Below are positions 1-7,097 of a stretch of 33,400 bases of DNA, one piece after another (position 1 is the first letter of the stretch; every line of letters begins with the position of its first letter). The translations under genes and the position numbers were made by a program. The notes below the pieces were generated by a model, which did no database searches, was not told where the DNA came from, and was given only the letters and a program-made list of their open reading frames with translations. Source of the stretch: Corynebacterium sputi DSM 45148 (GTDB lineage: Bacteria > Actinomycetota > Actinomycetes > Mycobacteriales > Mycobacteriaceae). The stretch is from contig NZ_ATYV01000027.1 of assembly GCF_000427865.1 (NCBI RefSeq), positions 1 to 33,400 on the forward strand. Direction: 5' to 3'.

Positions 1-206
1 TGAGCGTCAGTGAATATCTGCCGACCGGAACTATTGCCGGCTAGGTCTTCGCCAAAGGCGCGGTACCGATCGTAGAAATCACGGGTTTGATCGACCTTCG
101 TGCCCATGATCTCGGTGATTCTGCGGTAGCCGTAGCCTTGTTTGATTAGTTCTCCGCCGCGGGCCCTCATGGCTGGGTCTCTGAAATCTTTGGGTGTGTC
201 ACCCAT
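1..206 (-). CDS. Helix-turn-helix protein, probable transposase N-terminus (partial)
   Basis: Reading the minus strand from an ATG at 204-206 gives an open frame that runs off the left edge (about 68 residues visible). It starts MGDTPKDFRDPAMRARGGEL and continues with a stretch (GYGYRRITEIMG, then DQTRDFYDRYRAFG) that looks like a helix-turn-helix: a short helix, a glycine turn and a basic recognition helix. This resembles the small DNA-binding first ORF or N-terminus of bacterial transposases, but no catalytic part is visible. The gene is partial because the window ends, not because a stop is seen. No convincing promoter was found. It could also be a stand-alone small regulator. Confidence 0.5.
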   Translation of the reverse strand, partial: MGDTPKDFRDPAMRARGGELIKQGYGYRRITEIMGTKVDQTRDFYDRYRAFGEDLAGNSSGRQIFTDA

Positions 207-336
207 AGTGCTTTCCCCTTTGGTGGTTGGAGTGGGACTTTGTGGTCTTCTCTCCAACTTTTGGGGTTCACTTCATGAAAGGAGGGTGGGTTCAGAGTGA
301 CGTCTGGGACTCGCCGGGGTGCAGGGCACGGCGGAC

Positions 337-420
337 GGGATCAGGCGGAGGGGATCAGGCGGAGGGGATCAACCAGAGGAGAACAAGCCGAGGGGATCAG
401 GCCGAGGGGATCAGGCGGAA
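337..420. repeat. 14-bp tandem repeat, six units
   Basis: Six consecutive 14-bp units of consensus GGGATCAGGCGGAG run from 337 to 420. Units 1 and 2 are identical, units 5 and 6 differ by one or two bases, and units 3 and 4 are more diverged. The unit length is not a multiple of three, so this is unlikely to be a coding repeat. It lies in the roughly 390-bp stretch between the partial gene at the left edge and the rplA terminator, where no gene is convincing. It looks like a minisatellite made by slippage. Confidence 0.85.
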
Positions 421-486
421 TGAATCGGGCAGGTCAGGCGAGGTGAAGGGGATGGGAGAGGCGCCGGACAGATAGGAGACATGAAA

Positions 487-529
487 GACGCCCCCATCGT
501 GCAGATCTGGGATCTGGGATGGGGGCGTC
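487..529 (-). terminator. Terminator hairpin downstream of rplK-rplA
   Basis: Perfect 12-bp arms GACGCCCCCATC (487-498) and its complement (518-529) enclose a 19-nt loop. On the minus strand the hairpin is followed by TTTCAT, a short U tract. It lies about 70 nt after the rplA stop and probably ends the rplK-rplA transcript. One arm is part of the dispersed GCTTCCCGACG repeat. Confidence 0.75.
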
Positions 530-536
530 GGGAAGC
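509..536 (-). repeat. Dispersed repeat copy 1 (core GCTTCCCGACG)
   Basis: The 11-base core is exact at 526-536 (minus orientation). Reading on from the core, the minus strand is C-rich. The plus strand carries GGG-N4-GGG-N2-GGGGG-N4-GGG (509-532), which fits the canonical G-quadruplex pattern. It overlaps the right arm of the rplA terminator. Confidence 0.7.
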
Positions 537-548
537 ACGGGGTTAACC

Positions 549-583
549 GTGCTCAGCGAGCACTACGCCAGGCGAGCCTGGCG
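549..583 (-). other. Two compact hairpins after rplA
   Basis: Two perfect inverted repeats lie between the rplA stop and its terminator: CGCCAGGC/GCCTGGCG with a 2-nt loop (566-583) and GTGCTC/GAGCAC with a 3-nt loop (549-563). Neither has a U tract. They may protect the 3' end of the mRNA or help termination. Confidence 0.6.
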
Positions 584-597
584 GTACTGGTGAAAAA

Positions 598-1311
598 CTA
601 CTCAGCAGCGCCGGTGTAGTTCTTCTCCACGGACTCGTCGACCGGGATTCCCGGGCCGGAGGTCGAGGAGAGGGTGACCTTCTTGACGTACTTGCCCTTA
701 GCGGCAGACGGCTTCAGGCGCTGGATCTCATCGAACAGTGCGCCGTAGTTCTCGGCGAGCTGCTCAGCGGAGAAGGATGCCTTGCCGATGGTTGCATGCA
801 GGTTGGAAGCCTTGTCAACGCGGAAGGAGATCTTACCGCCCTTGATCTCAGCAACAGCCTTAGCAACGTCGGTGGTGACGGTGCCGGTCTTCGGGTTCGG
901 CATCAGGCCACGCGGTCCGAGGACTCGCGCAACGCGGCCGACCTTGGCCATCTGGTCCGGGGTAGCGATCGCAGCATCGAAGTCGGTCCAGCCGCCCTGG
1001 ATGCGCTCGATCAGCTCGTCGGTGCCGACAACGTCAGCGCCAGCCTCTTCAGCCTTGGTGGCGTTCTCGCCAGCGGCGAAGACGACGACGCGGACGGTCT
1101 TACCCGTGCCGTTGGGCAGGGAGACGGTGCCGCGGACCAGCTGGTCAGCCTTGCGGGGGTCAACGCCGAGGCGGATGGCGACATCCACGGAAGCGTCGTA
1201 GTTCTTCGAGGAGGTCTCCTTCGCGAGGGCAGTTGCCTCGATCGGGGAGTAGACGCGACCCTGGTCGATCTTCTCGAGTGCGGCCTTGTAAGCCTTGGAG
1301 TTCTTGCTCAT
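598..1311 (-). CDS. rplA: 50S ribosomal protein L1
   Basis: L1 of the large ribosomal subunit binds 23S rRNA at the L1 stalk, helps E-site tRNA release, and in many bacteria represses its own operon. The 237-residue protein has the usual length and hallmark stretches: [18 protein letters not shown] in the middle, [20 protein letters not shown] after it, and a [18 protein letters not shown] end. I chose the ATG at 1309-1311 ([14 protein letters not shown]), the usual start in corynebacteria, over an in-frame ATG four codons upstream. It follows rplK by 122 nt on the same strand and they are likely cotranscribed. Three hairpins, the last a terminator, follow the stop. Confidence 0.97.
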   Translation of the reverse strand: MSKNSKAYKAALEKIDQGRVYSPIEATALAKETSSKNYDASVDVAIRLGVDPRKADQLVRGTVSLPNGTGKTVRVVVFAAGENATKAEEAGADVVGTDELIERIQGGWTDFDAAIATPDQMAKVGRVARVLGPRGLMPNPKTGTVTTDVAKAVAEIKGGKISFRVDKASNLHATIGKASFSAEQLAENYGALFDEIQRLKPSAAKGKYVKKVTLSSTSGPGIPVDESVEKNYTGAAE

Positions 1312-1433
1312 GTCACGTTCCAATCACGTACTTGGAGTTGTGGTGCGGGCCGATAGCTGGCTCTTCCACATTTCTGGTTTTCGCCCATAGTGCTGGGCTG
1401 GACAGCGGAGAGTTCCGTTGCCCGAAGTGGGAC

Positions 1434-1871
1434 TTAGTTGCCCTCGACGACGATGCCCATGGAGCGGGCGGTGCCGGCGATGATCTTGGCGCCCGCCTCG
1501 ATGTCGTTGGCGTTGAGGTCCGGCTTCTTCTGCTCGGCGATCTCGCGGCACTGGTCCATCGTGACGGAACCGACCTTGTCGGTGTGCGGAACTCCGGAGC
1601 CCTTCTGCAGGCCTGCGGCCTTCAGCAGCAGCTTGGCTGCCGGCGGGGTCTTGAGCTTGAAGTCGAAGGTGCGATCCTCGTAGACGTTGATCTCAACGGG
1701 GATGACGTTGCCGCGCTGGTTTTCAGTCGCAGCGTTGTACGCCTTGCAGAACTCCATGATGTTGACACCCTGCGCACCGAGCGCGGGGCCGACCGGCGGT
1801 GCCGGGTTAGCGGCGCCTGCCTGGATCTGCAGCTTGATAACTGCCTGAAGCTTCTTTTTCTTGGGAGCCAT
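1434..1871 (-). CDS. rplK: 50S ribosomal protein L11
   Basis: L11 sits at the GTPase-associated centre of the large subunit, binds 23S rRNA near the factor-binding site, and is needed for RelA-type stringent signalling. The 145-residue protein is full length. It begins [19 protein letters not shown], with the proline-rich N-domain [23 protein letters not shown], and its RNA-binding C-domain ends [13 protein letters not shown]. It is the first gene of an rplK-rplA unit, preceded by a long leader (see 1872-2106) and by the strong nusG terminator, so it is probably transcribed independently of secE-nusG. GGAATCAGGAAGAAT just before the ATG supplies the ribosome-binding site. Confidence 0.98.
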   Translation of the reverse strand: MAPKKKKLQAVIKLQIQAGAANPAPPVGPALGAQGVNIMEFCKAYNAATENQRGNVIPVEINVYEDRTFDFKLKTPPAAKLLLKAAGLQKGSGVPHTDKVGSVTMDQCREIAEQKKPDLNANDIEAGAKIIAGTARSMGIVVEGN

Positions 1872-2106
1872 ATTCTTCCTGATTCCTCGTGTTCGTCACC
1901 GTGGGGGCCGGGTTCCGTCAGGTACGGCAGACGGGGCTTGTCCTCGGTGGGAGCGGACGTTCACGCCTCACGGTCGCTGCGGTTGGTTCTGCTCCGCCAC
2001 CCGGTGACTTTCGGGTGGTGGCACGTCATTGCCCCGCAGTGTCCGTCGATCACGGTGCCTCGAGTGTGAGGCATCCGGACGTCGGCATGCACAAACGGAC
2101 AGTGTA
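1872..2106 (-). promoter_or_regulatory. rplK-rplA promoter region and long 5' leader
   Basis: No gene is convincing in this gap. On the minus strand a -10-like TACACT lies at 2101-2106, just after the nusG terminator, which would give a leader of about 220 nt. The leader contains inverted repeats, notably CCACCCG/CGGGTGG (1997-2003 with 2012-2018). Long structured leaders before rplK are known sites for L1 autoregulation, but I cannot identify an L1-binding motif, so that role is inference. Confidence 0.4.
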
Positions 2107-2130
2107 CGCCCGCAGAGCAGGAAAAGAAAA

Positions 2131-2230
2131 AAGACCCGCTTCCCGACGTTCCCCTCCCCCACTTTCCTCAACCTCCACCTCGGGAGTGGGGGTTGGGGAT
2201 GTGGAGCAGGACGTCGTAAAGCGGGTGCTT
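2131..2230 (-). terminator. nusG terminator built from dispersed repeat copy 2
   Basis: A long imperfect hairpin of about 95 nt. The outer arms pair ACCCGCTT with AAAGCGGGT and CGACGT with ACGTCG; the inner arms pair C-rich and G-rich blocks. On the minus strand it is followed by TTTTTTCTTTT, a strong U tract. It lies just after the nusG stop. The plus strand carries the exact core GCTTCCCGACG (2138-2148) followed by 33 G-free bases, and the other arm carries the variant GCTTTACGACG on the minus strand (2212-2222). Confidence 0.8.
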
Positions 2231-2240
2231 CTAGGAGCTC

Positions 2241-3113
2241 TTAGTTGAGCTTCTCGACCTCATCGACACCGAGCTCAACCGGGGTTTCGCGGCCGAAGAT
2301 CGAAACCAGAGCCTTGATGCGGCCGGTGACCGGATCGATCTCGGAGATGGTCGCCGCGACGGAGGCGAACGGGCCGGAGAGGATCGTGACGGACTCACCG
2401 ACCTCGTAACCGACGCTGACCTGCTCCCTCTGCGGTGCCGGAGCAGAAGCCACGGACGTGCCCTCGGAGGTGTCCTCCACGGCTCCTGCCTTGACGGTCT
2501 CCTTCGGCATCAGGAACTTGGCGACTTCGCGGATCTTCACCGGAGTCGGGTGGCCCTCGGAGCCGACGAAGGAGGTGACACCCGGGGTGTCACGGACGAC
2601 GGACCAGGACGGATCGTCCAGGGACATTCGGACTAGGACGTAGCCCGGCAGCAGCTTGCGCTTGACGACCTTGCGCTTGCCATCCTTGATTTCCTCGACC
2701 TCTTCGAGGGGCACGACAACCTCGTGGATCTGCTCATCGATACCCATGGTCTGGGCACGCATTTCCAGGTCGGTCTTCACGCGGTTCTCGTAGCCGGAGT
2801 AGCACTGGATGATGTACCAGTCACCCTTGCGGCGCTTGAGCTCACGCTGGAACTCGCGCAGACGACGGCGGTACTCCTGCTCCGGGTCGGAGCCTTCCTC
2901 CGGGGCTTCTTCGCCGGCGGGGGCAGCGGCCTCGGCGGCGGGTTCCACTGCTTCGCCTTCCGGGGTCTCCGGGGCTTCCGGGGATACCTCCGGGGTGGCT
3001 TCTGCGGTAGCGACGGCGTCGTCGATATCCGCCTCCGTCATCGATGCCTCGTGCGCGTTGGCCGTGCTGTCACCGGTGTTCGCGTCAGAGAAAATGTTGT
3101 TCTCGTCAATCAT
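2241..3113 (-). CDS. nusG: Transcription termination/antitermination protein NusG
   Basis: NusG binds RNA polymerase and links elongation to Rho and to the ribosome. The 290-residue protein has a long acidic Ala/Glu/Pro-rich N-terminal extension (about residues 1-90), common in actinobacteria. The NGN domain follows ([19 protein letters not shown] onward, through LPGYVLVRM and TPGVTSFVG), and a C-terminal KOW domain begins near [15 protein letters not shown]. Between NGN and KOW is a low-complexity linker ([16 protein letters not shown]). AGGAAGG upstream of the ATG fits a ribosome-binding site. secE lies 156 nt upstream with a terminator-like hairpin between them, so nusG may be partly uncoupled from secE. 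A strong terminator follows. Confidence 0.97.
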   Translation of the reverse strand: MIDENNIFSDANTGDSTANAHEASMTEADIDDAVATAEATPEVSPEAPETPEGEAVEPAAEAAAPAGEEAPEEGSDPEQEYRRRLREFQRELKRRKGDWYIIQCYSGYENRVKTDLEMRAQTMGIDEQIHEVVVPLEEVEEIKDGKRKVVKRKLLPGYVLVRMSLDDPSWSVVRDTPGVTSFVGSEGHPTPVKIREVAKFLMPKETVKAGAVEDTSEGTSVASAPAPQREQVSVGYEVGESVTILSGPFASVAATISEIDPVTGRIKALVSIFGRETPVELGVDEVEKLN

Positions 3114-3201
3114 GGCGGATGCCTTCCTGTGTCCTTCGTCGTCCTGGGATCGTGCCGCACGACGGGCCCGTCACGGACCGTCCCGCTGAGCGCGACCCTG
3201 C

Positions 3202-3237
3202 CAAAACTAAACCCGCCTACCGTTGGACGGTGGCGGG
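3202..3237 (-). terminator. Terminator or attenuator between secE and nusG
   Basis: On the minus strand CCCGCC-A-CCGT pairs with ACGG-TA-GGCGGG around a 3-nt loop (3212-3237), followed by TTTAGTTTT. It looks like an intrinsic terminator lying between secE and nusG. A -10-like TATACT (3255-3260) precedes it by about 18 nt, so a short RNA starting there would run straight into the hairpin. Confidence 0.6.
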
Positions 3238-3269
3238 ATCAATCATCTGTGGTCAGTATAGCCCAGAAA

Positions 3270-3599
3270 TCAGCCGGCTTCGAACAGGGCCCGGACACCT
3301 TCACCCGCGGCGAAGTCAACTGTCCACACGATAGCCAGGGTGATGACCAGGAAGATCATCACGACGATCGTGTAGGTAACCATCTGACGACCGGTCGGCC
3401 AGATGACCTTACGGATCTCTTCAATGACCTGCTTGAGGAAGGTAAAGGGGTTTCCGTTTGCGGAGTTTTCCTTGACTTCGCGCTGACGCGCCGGAGCCTG
3501 GGTGGAAACGGAAGATGCAGGGGCGGACACACCGCGAGCCTGACGCTTACCGGACGGACGCTCTGCGCCTGCTCCGGAATTGCTGTTCTGCTCGGCCAC
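3270..3599 (-). CDS. secE: Preprotein translocase subunit SecE
   Basis: SecE is the small essential subunit of the SecYEG channel in the cytoplasmic membrane. The 109-residue protein has a hydrophilic N-terminus rich in Ser, Ala, Arg and Gln. The conserved amphipathic segment follows (FLKQVIEEIRKVIWPTGRQ), then one transmembrane helix (TYTIVVMIFLVITLAIVWTVDF). The single helix is the usual form outside enterobacteria. I chose a GTG start at 3597-3599 (VAEQNSNSG) because AGGAG lies a few bases upstream; the longer open frame would read into the tRNA-Trp gene. It is followed by nusG, the standard pairing, and preceded by three tRNA genes that may share its transcript. Confidence 0.95.
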   Translation of the reverse strand: MAEQNSNSGAGAERPSGKRQARGVSAPASSVSTQAPARQREVKENSANGNPFTFLKQVIEEIRKVIWPTGRQMVTYTIVVMIFLVITLAIVWTVDFAAGEGVRALFEAG

Positions 3600-3635
3600 G
3601 TCTCTCCTAGATGAAGATTGCTGTTGGGGATATTG

Positions 3636-3708
<73 letters not shown>

Positions 3709-3784
3709 TCATCCATCCGTGAAGACTCACGAACGGTTCCCAACCCTAGCACGGGGCCGGATCTGAGCGGTGAATGTTCACCGG

Positions 3785-3858
3785 TAGCGATGGGGGGGAT
3801 CGAACCCCCGACCTCACGATTATGAGTCGTGCGCTCTCACCATCTGAGCTACATCGCC
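3785..3858 (-). tRNA. tRNA-Met (CAT)
   Basis: Cloverleaf on the minus strand: acceptor GGCGATG/CATCGCT (first pair G-U), D arm GCTCAGATGGTGAGAGC, anticodon stem ACGAC/GTCGT-like with loop containing CAT, and T arm GGGGGTTCGATCCCCCC. The acceptor first pair and D arm suggest an elongator rather than an initiator, which would have a C-A mismatch at the end of the acceptor. Confidence 0.93.
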
Positions 3859-3908
3859 TTAGTTGAAATTAGGGCCACCGTGAGACCACGGCGGCCCTAG
3901 AGCAACTG

Positions 3909-3981
3909 AGCCCCCTGACAGAATCGAACTGTCGACCTTTTCCTTACCATGGAAACGCTCTACCGACTGAGCTAAGGGGGC
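3909..3981 (-). tRNA. tRNA-Thr (GGT)
   Basis: Minus-strand cloverleaf: acceptor GCCCCCT/AGGGGGC, D arm GCTCAGTCGGTAGAGC, anticodon arm TTTCC-ATGGTAA-GGAAA (anticodon GGT), T arm GACAGTTCGATTCTGTC. Discriminator T; CCA not encoded. It is first of the Thr-Met-Trp cluster upstream of secE. Confidence 0.95.
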
Positions 3982-4362
3982 GTAGCCTCTGGGGCTGGCC
4001 GCTACCTGCGCTGTACTGCGCTGTTCTGCGGCCCTCCGTTGAAGCCTCCAAGAGATTAACCAATATCGCGCCGCGAACACAAATCCCCAGGTAGTCGCAT
4101 AGAACTGCTCGCCTTTTAGGTCGCTTTTCATGCATCATTGCGGCCGCTTGCAGCCGGCGGGCTCCAGCAAGTCCCCGCACACGCCAGAGAGCCCCACAGT
4201 GCCCTCCCGGGACACCTGACGAAGGAATCGCCTTCGGACGTGGCGCCGACACCCTGCGAACGTTTCACTACGGTCCTAGATCTGCAACCAGTAGAGGGCG
4301 CTCTGGCCACGTTGGAAGGGCGAGGTCCCACTTCCCCACTAATGAGGACCCCCGGACATGCA
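3982..4362. other. Spacer between tRNA-Thr and the tRNA-Tyr terminator
   Basis: About 380 bp without a convincing gene; the short open frames here have no supporting start signal. It should hold the promoter for the Thr-Met-Trp-secE transcript on the minus strand. I see AT-rich patches (for example GATATTGGTTAATCTC near 4055-4070 on the minus strand) but no clear -35/-10 pair. Confidence 0.4.
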
Positions 4363-4396
4363 AGAAGGACCCCGCAATAATTTGCGGAGTCCTTCT
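4363..4396 (-). terminator. Terminator after tRNA-Tyr
   Basis: Near-perfect inverted repeat: AGAAGGAC-CCCGCAA on one side and TTGCGGA-GTCCTTCT on the other, small A/T loop. It starts 4 nt after the encoded CCA of tRNA-Tyr on the minus strand, so it ends that tRNA transcript. Confidence 0.8.
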
Positions 4397-4402
4397 CTGT
4401 GG

Positions 4403-4484
4403 TGCCAGATGATGGATTCGAACCAACGTAGGCAATGCCGGCGGATTTACAGTCCGCTCCCTTTGGCCGCTCGGGCAATCTGGC
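4403..4484 (-). tRNA. tRNA-Tyr (GTA)
   Basis: Class II tRNA of 82 nt with a long variable arm. Acceptor GCCAGAT/ATCTGGC, D arm GCCCGAGCGGCCAAAGGGAGC, anticodon loop CTGTAAA (GTA), variable arm, and T arm TGGTTCGAATCCA. Discriminator A is followed by an encoded CCA (4400-4402). The other three tRNAs here do not encode CCA. Confidence 0.95.
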
Positions 4485-4579
4485 GTGCAACCTCTCGGGT
4501 GCGGAGCAAATATTACCCAGAGGCCTGTCACTCACCAAACCCGCTGGATACAGCGACTATCGAGGCCTTAGAGCCGGAA

Positions 4580-5620
4580 CTACCCGACGCGACGAACCGT
4601 GTAATTCGCCAACTGCGACAGGGCTGCCTTCGCGGGGATGTCCGGAAGGTCAGCGATAGCGGCTTCGGCCTCATCGATCAGTCGCTGCACGGTCTCCAGT
4701 GCGCGATCGGCACCGGAGGACTGGCGGAGGAGGTCGAGGGCTTCGTTTACGAGGGCGTTATCGGTGACAGGTCCGACGAGGATCTCGCGGAGCCTGTCTC
4801 CCACCGGACCTTCTTCACGCAGGGCGTAGAGAACTGGGAGGGTAAAGACTCCCTCGCGCAGATCGGTGCCAGGGGTCTTGCCGGATTCGTCAGAGACGGA
4901 GGCGATGTCGATGATGTCGTCGACGATCTGGAAGACCAGGCCCACCTTCGCGCCGTAACTACCCAGCGCATCGATCACCGATTGATCAGCACCAGCATGC
5001 CTGGCCCCCAGGGATCCAGCCGAGGCGATGAGCACACCGGTCTTCTCCTGGATAACTGCCATGTAGTGCTCGATCTCGTCGCCGCCTTCTGGGCAGCCGA
5101 GAGATTCGCGCATCTGGCCCGTGACCAATTCCTGGAACGTCTCCGCAAAATGAGCAACGGTGTCGGTGCCGAGGTGTGCCAGAAGCCTGGACGCCGCGGC
5201 GAACAGATAGTCACCAGAGAGGATCGCGATGGAGTTAGTCCACCTGGAGTTGGCGGACTCCACGCCACGGCGCATGTCCGCCTCGTCCATCACGTCATCG
5301 TGATAAAGCGTGGCCAGGTGAGTCAGCTCGACCACCGTCGCCGCCTGAGTGACGGCCGGAGAGTCAGGATTCGGCCCGAACTGGGACCCAAGAACTGCGA
5401 GCATCGGACGGAAGCGCTTGCCGCCAGCCTTCGCCAGATGACCAACCTGCTCCACGAGGAATGACGCGCCCCTACTGACCTCTTCAGTCAGCAGGTCTTC
5501 GCATTTCTGCATACCCGCGGTAATCACTGCTTCGAGCTCGGGATCTCCCAGGTCTGCGCTGGAGACACCAAGCCCCGACGTGCGCTGGGCATCCTTCGCG
5601 GTACTACCGCCAGTTCGCAT
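4580..5620 (-). CDS. Polyprenyl diphosphate synthase (menaquinone side chain)
   Basis: A trans-isoprenyl diphosphate synthase that condenses isopentenyl diphosphate units onto an allylic primer. The 346-residue protein has the family motifs: GGKRFRPML near residue 67; the first Asp-rich motif DDVMDEADMRR (about 108-118); GDYLFAAAS; and the second Asp-rich motif DDIID (about 232-236) followed by GKTPGTDLREG. This fits the HepT/IspB/GrcC long-chain group. Chain length cannot be read from sequence by eye. The neighbouring menJ, menG and menD make menaquinone side-chain synthesis the likely role. The ATG at 5618-5620 has AGGCAGGA upstream. It is transcribed away from menJ across a 117-bp gap, and its stop lies about 95 nt before tRNA-Tyr on the same strand. 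Confidence 0.9.
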   Translation of the reverse strand: MRTGGSTAKDAQRTSGLGVSSADLGDPELEAVITAGMQKCEDLLTEEVSRGASFLVEQVGHLAKAGGKRFRPMLAVLGSQFGPNPDSPAVTQAATVVELTHLATLYHDDVMDEADMRRGVESANSRWTNSIAILSGDYLFAAASRLLAHLGTDTVAHFAETFQELVTGQMRESLGCPEGGDEIEHYMAVIQEKTGVLIASAGSLGARHAGADQSVIDALGSYGAKVGLVFQIVDDIIDIASVSDESGKTPGTDLREGVFTLPVLYALREEGPVGDRLREILVGPVTDNALVNEALDLLRQSSGADRALETVQRLIDEAEAAIADLPDIPAKAALSQLANYTVRRVG

Positions 5621-5725
5621 AAAGGGTCCTGCCTCGTGATGGTCAAGGGTCTAATTGAACTTACCGTAGTGGACTGGACCTACGTACGCGTATGCGCCCC
5701 TGCGGGAGGCACCCCGGGCGTCGGT

Positions 5726-5740
5726 TAGTCTGTGGCAATG
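5726..5740 (+). promoter_or_regulatory. Candidate leaderless promoter of menJ
   Basis: TAGTCT (5726-5731, TANNNT type) is followed by 6 nt and then the ATG (5738-5740). There is no Shine-Dalgarno before the ATG. A transcript starting at the A of ATG would be leaderless. No clear -35 is seen. Confidence 0.5.
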
Positions 5741-7072
5741 CGAGACGACGCACCTTCCAACAACGCCAATCCGGGCCGAACCCCTGGTCAGGGAAATTTC
5801 TCCCAGATTCCGGCTTCCGTGGACGTGCTGGTCGTCGGCGGCGGACCCACCGGCGCAGCCGCAGCCGCCCATGCCGCTGCCGCAGGACTGGACACACTGG
5901 TTGCAGATTCACGCACTTTCCCACGTGACAAGACCTGCGGTGACGGGCTGACCCCTCGTGCCATGGCGGAACTGTCCCGCTTGGGGCTGTCGGAGAAGGT
6001 CACCGCTAATACGGTGAACCGTGGGCTGAAACTGCACGGATTCGGCGGAACGGTCACTGCGCCATGGCCGGAGAGCCGGGATTTTCCGCCCATTGGCGCT
6101 GCTGTGCCCCGCACTGAATTCGATGCTTTAGTTCTCGACCATGCAGCTGAATCCGGGGCAGTAGTGGCGGATGGGTATGAGGTTGTTGACGTCGTAAAGC
6201 CTTCTCTTAGGCGCGTAACCCATGCGGTCCTGAAGGGACCGGATGGAACCCACACCGTCCAGGTGAAGTATTTGCTGGTGGCCGATGGGGTGCGATCGAC
6301 CGTCGGGAAGCGTCTGGGGCGAGTGTGGCACCGCGATCAGGTGTTTGGTGTCGCCGCGAGGTCGTACTGCCACACCGATGTGCACGAGGAATGGATCCAC
6401 TCCCATCTGGAGCTTCGCGACGCCTCCGGCATCGCTCATCCGGGTTACGGCTGGATCTTCCCTCTCGGTGACATCGCCGGCGATGGCGAACAGGTCAACC
6501 TCGGCTGCGGCGCCCTGGCCACTGATTCCCGGCCCGCACGGGCGAACGTGAAGAAGTTGCTGCACCACTACGCAGGCACCGTTCGCGAGGAATGGGGCTT
6601 GAGTGAGCCGCAGAACGTCACTTCCGCACTTCTGCCGATGGGCGGAGCGGTCTCGAATGTGGCGGGTGTGAACTGGGCGCTCATCGGCGATGCTGCGGCG
6701 CTGGTCAACCCGCTTAACGGCGAGGGCATCGACTACGGAATGGAATCTGCGCGGCTGGCGGTGGACTTGATTCTGGCAACCGCTGGCGACCCCGACGGCC
6801 TGGTGCACTCCTGGCCCGCTGCCCTGCGCGAGCACTACGGCGAAGGCTTCTCTCTGGCTCGTCGACTGGCCAAGCTGCTGACAGTGCCGCAGTTCCTGCC
6901 AACCGTCGGACCGGTGACCATCGGCGCTCCGTATGGCAGTTCGCTGATGTCTGTCGCTGCCCGACTGATGGGCAACCTGGTGACTGAGCAGGATAAGGAC
7001 ATTGTGGCCCGGCTGTGGCGAACCGCTGGCAGAACCTCCATGGCGCTAGACACGCGAAAGCCCTGGGCCTGA
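5738..7072 (+). CDS. menJ: Menaquinone reductase / geranylgeranyl reductase family
   Basis: An FAD-dependent oxidoreductase that saturates a prenyl double bond of menaquinone to give the dihydro form found in mycolata. The 444-residue protein has a dinucleotide-binding motif VLVVGGGPTGAAAAAHA (about residues 30-46), the family motif TCGDGLTPRAMAEL, ADGVRSTVGKRLGR, the GYGWIFPLGD stretch, and the FAD ribose motif LIGDAAALVNPLNGEGIDYGMES. No transmembrane helix is obvious, so it is peripheral. A GTG start two codons upstream is possible; the ATG is preferred because it lies 6 nt after a -10-like hexamer. It is divergent from the polyprenyl synthase gene, consistent with shared use in menaquinone synthesis. 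Its stop lies inside a hairpin shared with ldh. Confidence 0.88.
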   Translation: MRDDAPSNNANPGRTPGQGNFSQIPASVDVLVVGGGPTGAAAAAHAAAAGLDTLVADSRTFPRDKTCGDGLTPRAMAELSRLGLSEKVTANTVNRGLKLHGFGGTVTAPWPESRDFPPIGAAVPRTEFDALVLDHAAESGAVVADGYEVVDVVKPSLRRVTHAVLKGPDGTHTVQVKYLLVADGVRSTVGKRLGRVWHRDQVFGVAARSYCHTDVHEEWIHSHLELRDASGIAHPGYGWIFPLGDIAGDGEQVNLGCGALATDSRPARANVKKLLHHYAGTVREEWGLSEPQNVTSALLPMGGAVSNVAGVNWALIGDAAALVNPLNGEGIDYGMESARLAVDLILATAGDPDGLVHSWPAALREHYGEGFSLARRLAKLLTVPQFLPTVGPVTIGAPYGSSLMSVAARLMGNLVTEQDKDIVARLWRTAGRTSMALDTRKPWA

Positions 7073-7083
7073 GGACCCAGGGC
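7060..7083 (-). terminator. Hairpin between menJ and ldh
   Basis: GCCCTGGG (7060-7067) and CCCAGGGC (7076-7083) form a perfect 8-bp stem with an 8-nt loop that includes the menJ stop codon. On the minus strand it is followed by TTTCG, so it mainly suits ldh; it may act weakly both ways. Confidence 0.6.
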
Positions 7084-7097
7084 CGCGTCGAGTCTAA

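Noticed and set aside
337..420. CRISPR-like array
   Set aside because: Units are contiguous with no spacers and no cas genes are near; no CRISPR is seen anywhere in the window.
227..475. 82-residue frame over the 14-bp repeat
   Set aside because: The unit is not a multiple of three and the peptide is low complexity; no ribosome-binding site.
2724..3614. Long plus-strand frame over nusG and secE
   Set aside because: It overlies two well-recognised minus-strand genes and its translation matches nothing known to me.
6189..6200. ACGTCGTAAAGC in menJ, like the second arm of the nusG terminator
   Set aside because: It is a single arm, in coding sequence that looks normal, with no partner in inverted orientation nearby.
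6301..6311. Exact match to the repeat core (minus orientation) in menJ
   Set aside because: It encodes the usual family residues S-T-V-G-K-R-L-G and the tail is not C-rich or G-free, so it is probably chance. It lifts the exact count from seven to eight if included.
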